DNA of 64,000 bases from Nostocoides sp. Soil756 (GCF_001428065.1 NZ_LMSE01000007.1:77037-141036), one strand, 5' to 3'. Positions 25,620 to 35,147 are shown, counted from the first letter of the stretch. Numbers and translations: made by a program. The notes: a model not told the origin generated them from the letters alone.

Positions 25620-26389
25620 CGCAGATCCTGGCCGTCGCCCCCGGTGACGCGGTGGCGACCGGCGCGCTGCCGCTGGCCGTGGCCGTCGCCGCCTTGGCCG
25701 GGCTCGTCTCGTTCGCCAGCCCGTGCGTGCTGCCGTTGGTCCCGGGGTTCCTGGGTTACGTGACGGGGCTGACCGGTCAGGGCTCCGATGCGGAAGCGGT
25801 GAAGTCCGGGCGTGGCCGGGCGGTACTGGGCGCTCTGCTGTTCGTGGTGGGCTTCACGGTGGTGTTCGTCCTGGGTGCGGTGTTCGTCACCTCGGCCGGT
25901 CGGGTCCTGGTGGAGCACCGGGTGCTGCTGTCACGGGTCGGTGGCGGGGTCGTGGTCCTCATGGGTCTGGCCTTCCTCGGCGTGGGCAGCGGCCGGGAGG
26001 CGCGGATCCGCTGGCGACCACGGGCAGGGCTCGCGGGATCGCCTGCGCTCGGGGCGGTGTTCGCCCTGGGGTGGGCGCCGTGTACCGGTCCGACGTTGGC
26101 CGCGGTGCTGGTCATGGCCAGCACGTCCGTGGACCCACAGGTGGGCCGGGGCGCCACCCTGGCCGTCGCGTACGGCCTCGGACTCGGGCTGCCGTTCCTC
26201 CTCGTGGCCGCCGGACTGGACCGCGCCGGCCGGGCGTCCGCCTGGCTGCGACGTCACCACCGTCCCATCCAGATGTTCGGCGGGGCCATGCTCATCCTCG
26301 TCGGGCTACTCCTGGTCACCGGCATGTGGGAGACCCTCAACCGTTGGGTCCAGGCCGAGCTCGTCGCCGGCTTCCAGGTCTCGCTGTGA
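25616..26389 (+). CDS. ccdA: CcdA thiol-disulfide transmembrane reductase
   Basis: 257 residues with six TM helices. The two redox Cys are in FASPCVLPLVP (TM1) and GWAPCTGPTLA (TM4). CcdA carries reducing equivalents from cytoplasmic thioredoxin to ResA/TlpA. GTG start at 25616 overlaps the tlpA stop, and its own stop overlaps the resB GTG at 26386. Confidence 0.92.
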   Translation: MTQILAVAPGDAVATGALPLAVAVAALAGLVSFASPCVLPLVPGFLGYVTGLTGQGSDAEAVKSGRGRAVLGALLFVVGFTVVFVLGAVFVTSAGRVLVEHRVLLSRVGGGVVVLMGLAFLGVGSGREARIRWRPRAGLAGSPALGAVFALGWAPCTGPTLAAVLVMASTSVDPQVGRGATLAVAYGLGLGLPFLLVAAGLDRAGRASAWLRRHHRPIQMFGGAMLILVGLLLVTGMWETLNRWVQAELVAGFQVSL

Positions 26390-27987
26390 GCACCGACCAG
26401 CGCCCCACCGGGCCGGCGTCGGACGCCCACGGGCCCGCCCCCGGCGGTCCCGTGACGCAGCCTCGGCTCGGGCTCGTCGGGTGGCTGCGGTTCGTCTGGC
26501 GGCAGCTGACGTCGATGCGCACCGCGCTGCTGCTCCTGCTGCTCCTCACGGTCGCCGCGATCCCGGGCGGTACCTTTCCCCAGCGCTCGATCGACGCCGC
26601 CCGTACCGCGCAGTGGATCACCGACCATCCGACCACCGGGCCCGCGCTCGACCGCCTCGGCTTCTTCGAGGTGTACGCCTCACCGTGGTTCGCCGCGATC
26701 TACCTCCTGCTTTTCGTCTCGCTCATCGGCTGCGTCGCCCCACGCTCACGGATCCACTGGCGGCAGGTACGGGCCGACCCACCGCGAGCGCCGCGGCGGC
26801 TCGACCGGCTGGGCGCCCATCGCGAGCTGGAGATCGACGGGCACCCCGACGAGGTCCGCGAGCGACTGCGGACCACCCTGCGGCGTCGGCGCTACCGGAT
26901 CCACGCGTACGACGACGCGACGCTGTCGGCCGAGAAGGGTCACCTCAGGGAGACGGGCAACCTCGTCTTCCACCTCGCCCTCATCGGCGTCCTGGTCGGC
27001 GTTGCCTGGGGTCACCTCCTCGGCTGGAAGGGCGACGTCATCCTCCCCGTGGGCCAGACGTTCGCCAACACCCTGTCGCGCTACGACACCTTCAGCCCCG
27101 GCCCAATGGTCGACGTCAACCACCTCGACCCGTTCACGCTCACCCTGGACGAGTTCGCCGTCTCCTTCGAGACCAAGGACCGCGGGCGGGGACAGTTCGG
27201 CGCCCCACGTGACTTCACCGCCACCACCCGCTTCACCCCCGCCTCCGGACCGGCCCGAGAGGTCGACATCAAGGTGAACCACCCGCTCGAGACCGGTGGC
27301 GGCACGGTCTTCCTCCTGGGGAACGGGTACGCCCCCCACGTCACCGTGAAGAGCGCCGACGGCAGGGTTCTCTACTCCGACGCCACCCCGTTCCTCGCCC
27401 AGGACAACAACTACACCTCCGTCGGGGCCATCAAGGTCCCCGGCGCCCAGCCCGACCAGCTGGGGTTCGCCGGCTTCTTCCTGCCCACCGGCGTCATCGA
27501 CCAGCAAGAGGGGCCGCACTCGGTCTTCCCCGACGCCCTCGACCCCCAGCTCGCCCTCACTGCTTTCTCGGGCACCCTGTTTCCCGGCGGGGCACCGCAG
27601 TCCGTGTACACGCTCGACACCGCACAGATGACCGCGCTCCCCGGCAAGGACGGCGCCGACCAGCTGCGCATCCTCCTACGCCCTGGTGACACCTACGACC
27701 TGCCCGGCGGTCGCGGGTCGATCACCTTCGACGGGGTCGAGCGCTTCGCCGGCCTGTCCATCCGCACCGACCCCGGCAAGACCCTCACCCTCGTCTCGGC
27801 CCTGCTCGCGCTCGCCGGACTCGTCCTCAGCTTCGTCGTCCGACGTCGCCGGGTCTTCGTCCGGGTACGCCCCGCCGACGACCCTGCCCGAACGGTCGTG
27901 GCCGTGGGGGGTCTCGCCAAGGACGACGACACCGCCATGGACGACGAGGTCGCCGACATCATCCTCTCCGTGAAAGGAACGCCATGA
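26386..27987 (+). CDS. resB: ResB/Ccs1 cytochrome c biogenesis protein
   Basis: 533 residues from GTG 26386. Three N-terminal TM helices, a large extracytoplasmic domain (about residues 220-470) and a last TM helix near 475-495 follow the ResB plan. TSMRTALLLLLLLTVAAIPG and GNLVFHLALIGVLVGVAWG are typical. With CcsA it forms the haem export and attachment synthase of system II. No cytochrome c gene is in the window, so its substrate lies elsewhere. Confidence 0.93.
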   Translation: MSTDQRPTGPASDAHGPAPGGPVTQPRLGLVGWLRFVWRQLTSMRTALLLLLLLTVAAIPGGTFPQRSIDAARTAQWITDHPTTGPALDRLGFFEVYASPWFAAIYLLLFVSLIGCVAPRSRIHWRQVRADPPRAPRRLDRLGAHRELEIDGHPDEVRERLRTTLRRRRYRIHAYDDATLSAEKGHLRETGNLVFHLALIGVLVGVAWGHLLGWKGDVILPVGQTFANTLSRYDTFSPGPMVDVNHLDPFTLTLDEFAVSFETKDRGRGQFGAPRDFTATTRFTPASGPAREVDIKVNHPLETGGGTVFLLGNGYAPHVTVKSADGRVLYSDATPFLAQDNNYTSVGAIKVPGAQPDQLGFAGFFLPTGVIDQQEGPHSVFPDALDPQLALTAFSGTLFPGGAPQSVYTLDTAQMTALPGKDGADQLRILLRPGDTYDLPGGRGSITFDGVERFAGLSIRTDPGKTLTLVSALLALAGLVLSFVVRRRRVFVRVRPADDPARTVVAVGGLAKDDDTAMDDEVADIILSVKGTP

Positions 27988-29024
27988 CCGAATCGACCTG
28001 GGCCGCGCTCTCCGACTACTCCGTCTTCTCTGCCCTCCTCGTCCTGTCGGGCGCGCTCGTGGGATACGTCGTCCACCTCGCCCGAACCGTGCCTCGGGAG
28101 GACACCACATCGGACGGCGCCATGACCTCCGCTCCACGCGTGACGCAGCAACAGCTCGTGGATCCTGCCGGGGCGCCGACCCCCGACGGCGAGTGCTCGG
28201 GCCCCGCGCTCGTGGGGGTCGCGACGACGCACGGGCCCGACCACGAGACCGGACGTCCCGACCCCGGGCCTGCTCGACGGGCATCCGGCATCGCCTGGAT
28301 GCTCACCCTGCTGGGTACCGCCCTCGTCGTCGCCGGGGTCGTGCTGCGCGCCCTGGACGTCCACCGGTGGCCGCTCGGCAACATGTACGAGTTCGCGCTC
28401 GCCGGCGCCATGTTCACCCTCCTGGCGTACATCGCCTGGTCGACCCGGCGGGACCTGCGGTGGCTGGGCGCCTTCGTCCTGGCGCCCGTCCTCGCCGTCC
28501 TCGGGTCGGCCGTCACGATCTGGTACACGGAGGCATCCCAGCTCATGCCGTCACTGCGGTCGTACTGGCTCGCCGTCCATGTCACCGTCGCGACCATGAC
28601 GGTCGCCGTCTTCACCCTCGGCGCTGCCCTCGGGGCCCTGTACCTGATCCAGGACCGGATCGAGACCGGCGGCTCCGCGCGTGCCCGCCGCTCCTTCATG
28701 AGCCGGCTTCCGACGGCGCAGGCTCTCGAGCGGCTCGCCTACGCCGCGCACGTCGTCGCCTTCCCGATGTGGACCTTCACCGTCATCGCCGGCGCCATCT
28801 GGGCCCGGCAGGCCTGGGGCTCGTACTGGAACTGGGACCCCAAGGAGGTGTGGAGCTTCGTCATCTGGGTCGCCTACGCCGCCTACCTCCACGCCCGCGC
28901 CACGACCGGGTGGAAGCGCCAGAACGCCACCTGGATCGCCCTGGCCGGCTTCGGCGCCGTCATCTTCAACTTTGCCGTCGTCAACGTCTTCATCGTCGGC
29001 ATGCACTCCTACTCCGGCCTGTGA
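27984..29024 (+). CDS. ccsA: CcsA/ResC haem lyase subunit
   Basis: 346 residues. The haem-handling WWD-type motif is seen as WGSYWNWDPKEVWSF, with conserved His in the flanking TM helices (LAVHVTVA, VGMHSYSG). The N-terminal 110 residues contain a long hydrophilic insert between TM1 and TM2, not needed in the family core. ATG overlaps the resB stop. The final gene of the maturation operon. Confidence 0.93.
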   Translation: MTESTWAALSDYSVFSALLVLSGALVGYVVHLARTVPREDTTSDGAMTSAPRVTQQQLVDPAGAPTPDGECSGPALVGVATTHGPDHETGRPDPGPARRASGIAWMLTLLGTALVVAGVVLRALDVHRWPLGNMYEFALAGAMFTLLAYIAWSTRRDLRWLGAFVLAPVLAVLGSAVTIWYTEASQLMPSLRSYWLAVHVTVATMTVAVFTLGAALGALYLIQDRIETGGSARARRSFMSRLPTAQALERLAYAAHVVAFPMWTFTVIAGAIWARQAWGSYWNWDPKEVWSFVIWVAYAAYLHARATTGWKRQNATWIALAGFGAVIFNFAVVNVFIVGMHSYSGL

Positions 29025-29058
29025 CCGGCATCGACCGGCCCGAGGACGGGACCCGCTG

Positions 29059-29952
29059 ATGACGACGCTCGAGACCACGGCCGGGATCCTGCTCGTCGGG
29101 CTGGTGCTGCGGGACATCTTCCACACCCTCTTCCACCCGAGCGGCTTCGGGACCATCGCTCGGAGCACCTTCGTCTCCGTGTGGCGAGGGACACGGTTCG
29201 CCTGGCGCCGGGGTCGCGGGTCGGAGCTCGCCGGTCCGGCTGCCCTCGTTCTCGTCATCGCCCTCTGGGCCCTCGGCGTGGTCGGTGGCTTCGCGCTCGT
29301 CTACCACCCACGCCTGGAGTCGTTCACCGTCGGCCACGGGCACCGGGCCGCGACGACCTTCGGCACGGCCCTCTACGTCTCGACGGTCGCCGTCAGCACC
29401 CTCGGGCTCGGGGACGTCGTCCCGGTCGACGGACCCATGCGGACGGCCATCGTCCTCGAGGCGCTGATCGGGTTCCTCCTCCTGACCGCGGCGATCTCCT
29501 GGGTCCTGCAGCTCTACCCCGCCCTCACCCGACGCCGGGTCCTCGCCCGCAGCCTGCACACCCTCCACCGCACTCGCTATGCCGACCACCTACGAGCGGG
29601 GTCCGGCCCGAGCGACGCGGTCCTGTTGGACGGCCTGAGGCAGCAGCTCGCCACTGGCGCTGTCGACCTGGAGCAGTACCGCGAGTCCTACTACTTCCGG
29701 GAGTCGAAGCGCGAGACCGCCCTGGCCGCCACCCTTCCCGTGGCCCGTGCCGTGGCCGACTGCGCCTGTGCCCCGTCGTCGCACGTCGAGTGCCGACGCG
29801 CAGGACGACGACTCCGGGCGGAGCTCGACACCTTTCAGCACCAGGTCGCCGACGTCATCGGTGCTTCGGCGGACGACGACCCGATCGGCGCGTACGCAGC
29901 CGATCACGAGCACAGACCGTTCATCGACCACGCCGCACTCGACGACGCGTGA
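29059..29952 (+). CDS. Two-TM potassium-channel-like protein
   Basis: 297 residues from ATG 29059. TM segments near 5-25, 55-80, 125-150 with a pore-loop sequence STLGLGDVVP before the last helix; canonical K channels have TVGYGD, so the filter is changed. The C-terminal 140 residues are soluble and include an EYSYYF-like helix and several Cys. Starts 35 bp after ccsA, so it may be co-transcribed. Ion selectivity cannot be assigned. Confidence 0.7.
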   Translation: MTTLETTAGILLVGLVLRDIFHTLFHPSGFGTIARSTFVSVWRGTRFAWRRGRGSELAGPAALVLVIALWALGVVGGFALVYHPRLESFTVGHGHRAATTFGTALYVSTVAVSTLGLGDVVPVDGPMRTAIVLEALIGFLLLTAAISWVLQLYPALTRRRVLARSLHTLHRTRYADHLRAGSGPSDAVLLDGLRQQLATGAVDLEQYRESYYFRESKRETALAATLPVARAVADCACAPSSHVECRRAGRRLRAELDTFQHQVADVIGASADDDPIGAYAADHEHRPFIDHAALDDA

Positions 29953-29972
29953 CCCGGCGCGGTGCGAGTCCG

Positions 29973-30281
29973 TCAACGGTCGAGCCGACCCGCTTCCTGG
30001 TCCACCGTCGCCGACCACCACGGCGGCAGCTGCGCGATCCTCGTGCGGCTGGCGTGGGCCAGGGACACGAACGCCGCCACGCTCAGAGCCGCCATCGCCG
30101 CGAGATCCCAACGATCCTCGGCGTAGTGAGCGATCCCGGCAGGAACCAGCAGAGCACCCGTCCCACCCGCAACGACGACCGGCCAACACACCGGCGGGAG
30201 CCGCTTGCGCAGACTGGCGACCACGAAGACCGTTGAGAGCAGCAGCGCAACAGCGGCAAAGAAACTGTGGCCAAGTATCAC
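29973..30281 (-). CDS. Small membrane protein
   Basis: 102 residues, three TM helices (1-22, 30-52, 60-80) and a short hydrophilic tail. No family recognised. ATG 30281 overlaps the stop of the gene before it (30278), so they form a two-gene leftward unit. Confidence 0.6.
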   Translation of the reverse strand: MILGHSFFAAVALLLSTVFVVASLRKRLPPVCWPVVVAGGTGALLVPAGIAHYAEDRWDLAAMAALSVAAFVSLAHASRTRIAQLPPWWSATVDQEAGRLDR

Positions 30282-30514
30282 CGACGGGTGCCCGGCTCAG
30301 CGCGGCCGGCCAGGACCGCCCCGACGACGAAGACCGCGCCGGCCGCCGGATAGCCGGCCACGAGGTCGACGAGCCCCGAGGGACTGCTCGTCAGATGTGC
30401 CCCGACGTGGACGATCGCCACGACGGCGGCAACGCCCATGAGCACCTTGCCGGCCAGGACCAGTCGCCGGTGCCTCCGGTACTCCTGCACTGCCGATCCG
30501 TGCGCTTCTGGCAT
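30278..30514 (-). CDS. Small membrane protein
   Basis: 78 residues with two TM helices (about 20-42 and 50-70) after a basic N-terminus. No family recognised. It is coupled to 29973-30281 by an ATGA overlap. The pair sits between the channel gene and DUF302. Confidence 0.6.
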   Translation of the reverse strand: MPEAHGSAVQEYRRHRRLVLAGKVLMGVAAVVAIVHVGAHLTSSPSGLVDLVAGYPAAGAVFVVGAVLAGRAEPGTRR

Positions 30515-30737
30515 GTGCCCGTCCTCCTGTTTGTGGTCGTTCGGTCCGCCGTCAGGCCCGCGGTGACGAGGGCGAGGAGAGCGGCGACGGGTCGAGCCTC
30601 ACATGTCGACGTCACGCAGCGGTCACGGCAACGGTGCATTCCGACCTTCTTGACGCAACGTTCATGGTTCCTCAACGTGGCCCGAGGAACGGTCTGCGAG
30701 CGTCGGATCGTCCGACACCCAGACAGGAGCCCGCGCC

Positions 30738-31127
30738 ATGTCCTACGCACTGTCCGTCACGACCGACGGCCCCTTCGACGCAACCCTGACACGGACCCGG
30801 TCCGCCCTCGAGGACCAAGGCTTCGGCGTCCTCACGGAGATCGACATCGCCGAGACCCTCGCGGCGAAGACCGGCGAGACGATCCCGGACCAAAGGATCC
30901 TCGGGGCGTGCCGCCCGCCGCTGGCCCTCGACGCTCTTCGAGCGGAGCCCGGTATCGGCCTCCTCCTGCCCTGCAACGTCGTCGTCCGGGAGGCAGACGA
31001 CCGGGTGCTCGTCGAGGCCATGGATCCGGAGGTCATGGTGCAGGTCACCGGCAACCAGGACCTGCACGGCGTGGCAGCCGACGCACGGGCCCGTCTCGAG
31101 GCTGCCCTGACCTCGATCACGGCCTGA
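30738..31127 (+). CDS. DUF302 protein
   Basis: 129 residues, soluble, no signal peptide. The DUF302 pattern is clear: FDATLTRTRSALEDQGFGVL, then ILGACRPPLALDAL and LLPCNVVV. The Cys in GACRP and PCNV are typical. DUF302 proteins occur near thiol and metal stress genes but have no settled function. Confidence 0.85.
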   Translation: MSYALSVTTDGPFDATLTRTRSALEDQGFGVLTEIDIAETLAAKTGETIPDQRILGACRPPLALDALRAEPGIGLLLPCNVVVREADDRVLVEAMDPEVMVQVTGNQDLHGVAADARARLEAALTSITA

Positions 31128-31199
31128 CCGCGCGCTCACCATCCCACGCTCGACCATGGTCCCACCCTGGTCGAGTCCCCTGTCGCAAGGAGCTCGTCA

Positions 31200-31823
31200 G
31201 TGGCCCGCCCCGATCGTCCCTCCCATGCCCGGCTCGAGAAACTGAAGAACCAGCAGCGCGCCCGCGAACGCCGCACTCGGTGGCTCTGGGTCGGCGGCAC
31301 CTCCCTCGCCGTGTTGGCCATCATCGCCGTCGTCGTGTTCACCGTGGCGCGCGACGTGGCGACCCGCCCCACGCTCGACGCTGTGAGCACCTACGAACCG
31401 AGTAGGAACCACGTCACGACCCCCGTGACCTACAAACAGTCGCCGCCCGTCGGCGGAGACCACAACCCCGTCTGGCTCAACTGCGGCGTCTACGACAAGC
31501 CCGTCCCCAACGAGAACGCCGTGCACTCCCTCGAGCACGGCGCCGTATGGGTCACCTACTCCCCCGACCTGCCTGCCGGGCAGGTCGACGGCCTCGTCTC
31601 CAACCTTCCAGCGGACTACGTGATCGTCTCCCCCTACACGGGGCTTCCATCACCCGTCGTCGCCTCCGCCTGGGGAACCCAGCTCGAGCTGGACGGCGTC
31701 GACGACCCGAGACTGGGCGAGTTCGTCCGCGAGTACCGCCAAGGGCCACAGACCCCCGAGCCCGGTGCTGCGTGTACCGGCGGCACCGATGGCACCGGCA
31801 CCAGCGGCGCCGGCATGGAATAG
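31200..31823 (+). CDS. DUF3105 membrane-anchored protein
   Basis: 207 residues from GTG 31200. A basic N-terminus and one TM helix (about 30-50) anchor an extracytoplasmic DUF3105 domain, recognised by PPVGGDHNPVW, LNCGVYDKPVP and AVHSLEHGAVWV. The conserved His residues suggest metal binding. The family is common in actinobacterial envelope and DUF305/copper neighbourhoods. Confidence 0.88.
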   Translation: MARPDRPSHARLEKLKNQQRARERRTRWLWVGGTSLAVLAIIAVVVFTVARDVATRPTLDAVSTYEPSRNHVTTPVTYKQSPPVGGDHNPVWLNCGVYDKPVPNENAVHSLEHGAVWVTYSPDLPAGQVDGLVSNLPADYVIVSPYTGLPSPVVASAWGTQLELDGVDDPRLGEFVREYRQGPQTPEPGAACTGGTDGTGTSGAGME

Positions 31824-32090
31824 TCGCCGTGACCACCGAGACCTCGCGCCCGCCCACCAGCGCACACTGACAGCGGCCGCGCGACCAGCCTGGACCACCC
31901 TCGCTCTGGCGAGCCTCACCGCGCTGCACCTCGAAGCGCTGGCATACCTTCTCGCCGGCTCACGCCACGACCTCGACCTCGACCCCGGTAGCCGACACCG
32001 ACTCCTCCCGCGACATGCAGCTCGCCACCGGCAAACCGCCATGACGGCCTCCACAATCCGCGACCGCACCAACGACATCGCCACCTGCTC
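31824..32090. other. No intact gene; decayed sequence
   Basis: Between DUF3105 and the decayed hepT I find only short broken frames. By position this should contain the remains of mntA, but I cannot align more than a few codons by eye. Confidence 0.4.
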
Positions 32091-32350
32091 CGGGACGACG
32101 TGTCGGCCGGCACTCGGTCGAGCGCGGTGGCTGTATGAGCCGGTCGGTCATGAACATTTCGCCAACGGCCTGCGCGCCATCGAGCGCTAGCAGAACCACG
32201 CACCACACCCGAGCTCGCGTGACTTCCGGAAGTGTCTAGTCACCCATCGCCGACCTGCGGAACGTAATGGTGCGCAAGCACCTTTCGCGTCGATCCCCAG
32301 CTCGTCCTCGACATCGTCGAGCACGGGTTTTCCGCCGCCCTTGGCGCCTG
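32091..32350 (+). pseudogene. Decayed mntA-hepT remnant, unit 2
   Basis: The first bases match the end of mntA (GACGACGTGTCGGCC). Next come a degenerate hepT (GCCATCGAGCGCTAGCAG with an internal stop), the ADLRNVMVRK region where RX4HXY has lost its His, and the intact tail VDPQLVLDIVE then a stop at about 32350. The remnant lies at the same place relative to the core as the intact pair of unit 1. Confidence 0.7.
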
Positions 32351-32377
32351 AAGCGCGCCAAAGCCCCCGCACCCGGC

Positions 32378-32491
32378 GGTGCAGTTGTGGTGCAGTTGCA
32401 GGGCGTCTCCTGGCGTCTCATCAACGTAGGGTGGACGCGAAGGCGCAGGTCCAGCGACTGGATGAGCCTGCCTGACACAGGGTGCCGTGAC
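32378..32491 (+). repeat. Unit 2 right-end arm sequence
   Basis: Direct doublet GGTGCAGTTG at 32378-32387 and 32389-32398, then the conserved run to the core at 32492. The second copy ends 94 bp before the core, as in unit 3. Confidence 0.82.
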
Positions 32492-32535
32492 CTTTTAATC
32501 CGTAGGTTGTGGGTTCGAGTCCCACGGGGCCCACC
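32492..32535 (+). repeat. Attachment core 3 (tRNA-Lys 3' end)
   Basis: Exact 44-bp copy separating unit 2 from unit 3. It has no acceptor or D arm and so is not a tRNA gene. Confidence 0.93.
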
Positions 32536-32838
32536 GAAAACTGTGTGCCACAACAGTTTCGAAGTCAGCCGCTGATCCAAACGACCGTTCAACTGCACCA
32601 TCGCAACTCCAGCGGTGCCGAGATCGCTCTGCTCGAATTCATTTCGAGGCATCATGCGTCATGTCTGAGCCGTGACAATCCGTGGCAGGGGCCGCCCGGT
32701 CGACCGCCGGCTCGCTGCGCGCCACGCGCACGGACTTCACGTGGCCGATGCCCGGCTGGCGCCCGAACTCCCAAATTGCGTTCGCAATAGTTACGATAAT
32801 CAATGCCTGGCTCAGCCCCGCAGGCCAGTGGCGCTCGG
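32536..32838. repeat. Unit 3 left-end sequence
   Basis: No gene. Arm-like motif CAACTGCAC at 32590-32598, 55 bp after the core; CATGTCTGAG block at 32660-32685. From about 32801 the sequence ATGCCTGGCTCAGCCCCG is shared with 893-910 and, in altered form, with 36996-37014 inside an Rhs gene. It then runs straight into a truncated transposase. Confidence 0.75.
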
Positions 32839-33765
32839 CACGTCCTGGTCGCCTGTGTGGACCTTGATCAAGCCGGTCTTGGCCCTGGCCGCCGCGGACT
32901 GGTCCCGGTTCGAGAGCGCCACCGTCCTCGGGGTTGACGAGTACGTGTGGCACCACGTGTCCACCAAGCCCGTTGAGCACGGCGGACGGGGTCCAAGGAG
33001 CTGACCGGGATGGTCGACCTCACCCGCGAGCGAAGGCCGTGTCCATGCCCGGCTGCTGGACATGGTCCCGGACCGATGGAGTGAGACCTACACATCCTGG
33101 CTCCGAGACCGCGGGGAATACTTCAGAAGTCGGGTGGAGATGGCCACGCTGGACCCGTTTCACGGGTGGAAGAACGCCGTCCACGACCAACTCGAGGACG
33201 CCCGCTCCGTCCTGGACGCGTTCCACGTCGTCAGGCTCGACACCCAGGCCGTCGACGAGGTCCGCCGCCGGGTCCAGCAGGACACCACTGGACACCGCGG
33301 CCGCCGCGGCGACCAGCTGTACCGGATGCGGATCATCCTGCGCGTCGGCGGGGATCGCCTGAACCGACTGGCAGCGAGCCCGGTCGCACGCCGCGTTCAC
33401 CGCGGGGGAGGCGCACGTCGAGGTCGAGCTGGCCTGGCGGTGCGCCCAGCAGCTCCGTGTCGCCCACCACCAGGACAGCTACGCCGCCGGTCGTGGGATC
33501 GCGAGAAGATCGTCACGACGTTCGCCCCCCGGCCCTATCCCCGAGGTTGCCCGCCTCGGCAAGACCTCACGGTGATGGAGCAGCGAGTTCCCATGCTGCG
33601 TCGACACCAACGGCGCGAGAAGCGGCGGCACCGAAGCCGTCAACGGCCTCATCGAGCTTGACCGCCGCATCGCCCGCCGGTCTCCGAAACCGAGACAAGC
33701 CACCGCCTTCGGCGGTCATTATCGCCGGACGTCTACAGATCCCGACCCACGCTCATCCGTGACGA
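32839..33765 (+). pseudogene. Truncated, frameshifted ISL3 transposase
   Basis: The remnant begins inside the gene at GTSWSPVWTLIKPVLA and aligns closely with the intact copy at 38240-39589 (GVDEYVWHHVSTKP, LDPFHGWKNAV, EDARSVLDAFHVVRL). It has at least three frame changes, near 33000, 33380 and 33570. The right end still shows the inverted repeat CACGCTCATCCGTGACGAGCC (one change), but the 5' 600 bp and left end are gone. Confidence 0.85.
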
Positions 33766-33825
33766 GCCAATTTGGTGAATGTCCCTCAACTGGTGGAGCG
33801 CCCGAGACGCCGCTCAAATAGGGCC

Positions 33826-34197
33826 TCATTCCCTATGCGGAAAAAACCACACAGGACGCTGCGCCAATGCTACAAAGATGCTCGCTATCAATCCCGAAAG
33901 AATGCTTGCGACGCCAACAACAAATAGAACCAGTCCAACGTCCTTAGTCACCGACTGTCCAGGGGTGTGATCGAGCGCCGCAAAACCGAGTAGCCCGACA
34001 CCGTACCCAACGAGGCCGATATACAGCAGGATCCCCGATCCTGTGAAGCCGTTTGCGAAACGCTCAGAGGTTGACAGCGCAAATGCACGAGCATATCGCT
34101 CCCATTTTTCCTTGCTTTTTCGACAGTCGACCCAAAACTTCAAGCCGGCCATCCCAATCACCAAGGTGGCAAGCGCGCCCAGAACCGCTCCGCTCAC
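33826..34197 (-). CDS. Membrane immunity protein, module A
   Basis: 123 residues with three or four TM helices (1-20, 52-75, 90-115) and a basic loop. It starts at GTG 34197, directly after the toxin TAA at 34198, so the two are coupled. No family known to me. A TM protein next to a glycine-zipper toxin fits immunity to a membrane-active toxin. The gene is AT-richer than its surroundings, which suggests transfer. Confidence 0.6.
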   Translation of the reverse strand: MSGAVLGALATLVIGMAGLKFWVDCRKSKEKWERYARAFALSTSERFANGFTGSGILLYIGLVGYGVGLLGFAALDHTPGQSVTKDVGLVLFVVGVASILSGLIASIFVALAQRPVWFFPHRE

Positions 34198-35147
34198 TTA
34201 TTCGAACCTCTCGTACACCGCGACTGTGCCCTGCTCGGCTCCCTTGCTGGCGAAGTACCCGGCCACCGCGCCGATGCCGAAGCCGATTGCTGCCCCCGCA
34301 ACGGTGCCGAGGACTGGGATAGGTATCGCGGTGCCAATCGCGGCGCCGACGTAGGCCCCAGCCAAGCCTGTAGCGAGGCTGCCGGCACCGGAGATCGCGC
34401 CCGCTGCTGCCGCGGCACCTGCGCTGCCCGTTTCATCCTTGACGACGTTATACGACGAGTAGGCGGAAACGGCGACGCCGGCGACGGCCAACCCCCGCCC
34501 AGCCACCTTCACGCCGTTCACCATTCTGGGATCGGGGCGCCCGCTTTGTCCGGCCATGCTCCACGCGGCGGCGCGCTCGCCCGCGGCGCGGCGCTCGGCT
34601 TGGCGAAGAGCTTCGGCGCGAGCCGCGGCACGCGCGGCGGCGCGCGCGGCGGCGCGGGCGCTCGCTGCGATCTGTGCTCGACGTGCGTCGGAGCGGTAGT
34701 CGTCCGCCCTCGGCGATGGTGCCCGATAGTTGCGTCCTCCGGTGTACTTGTAGCCGGTGTAGCGGGCCCCGTAGACGCTCCGCGACCCGTGGGACTCGTC
34801 GCCGTAGCTCCAGAATCGGGTGGTCTTGCCGCTGGAGGACTTCTTCGTCGTGAGCTTGCAGTTGGAGCAGGCCGTGTCGCCGGCTCCGAGCGGGCGGCGC
34901 CCGTCGGGGTCGGACATCGCGACCGGGTTGTTCTGCCCGTAGGTGTACGCGTTCATCTGCAACGGGTCCTGCATATCGATCACCGGGTCGACACTGAGGA
35001 ACCGTCCAGGCTCGGGTCGTACCCCCGAGCCCCCAGATGGGTTAGCCCCGTCGCGCTGTCGCATGGCCCGTCCAGGAAGCCGTGGTCACCGTTCCAGTCC
35101 ACGCCCCACCGCGCGTCCCACCGTAGGGCGTGGACGGCGGACCGCCT
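34198..35147 (-). pseudogene. Orphan Rhs C-terminal toxin, module A
   Basis: Open from 35064, it keeps the Rhs core end (GRFLSVDPVIDMQDPLQMNA, NNPVAMSDPDGRRP), then a spacer shared with module B up to KYTGGRNYR, an Ala/Arg-rich helix (RAAARAAARAAARAEALRQA) and a glycine-zipper tail (VLGTVAGAAIGFGIGAVAG). A base missing near 35000 breaks the frame with the upstream Rhs fragment (GLTHLGARGYDPSL). Without an export domain it is an orphan cassette, usable only by recombination into a full Rhs gene. Confidence 0.75.
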
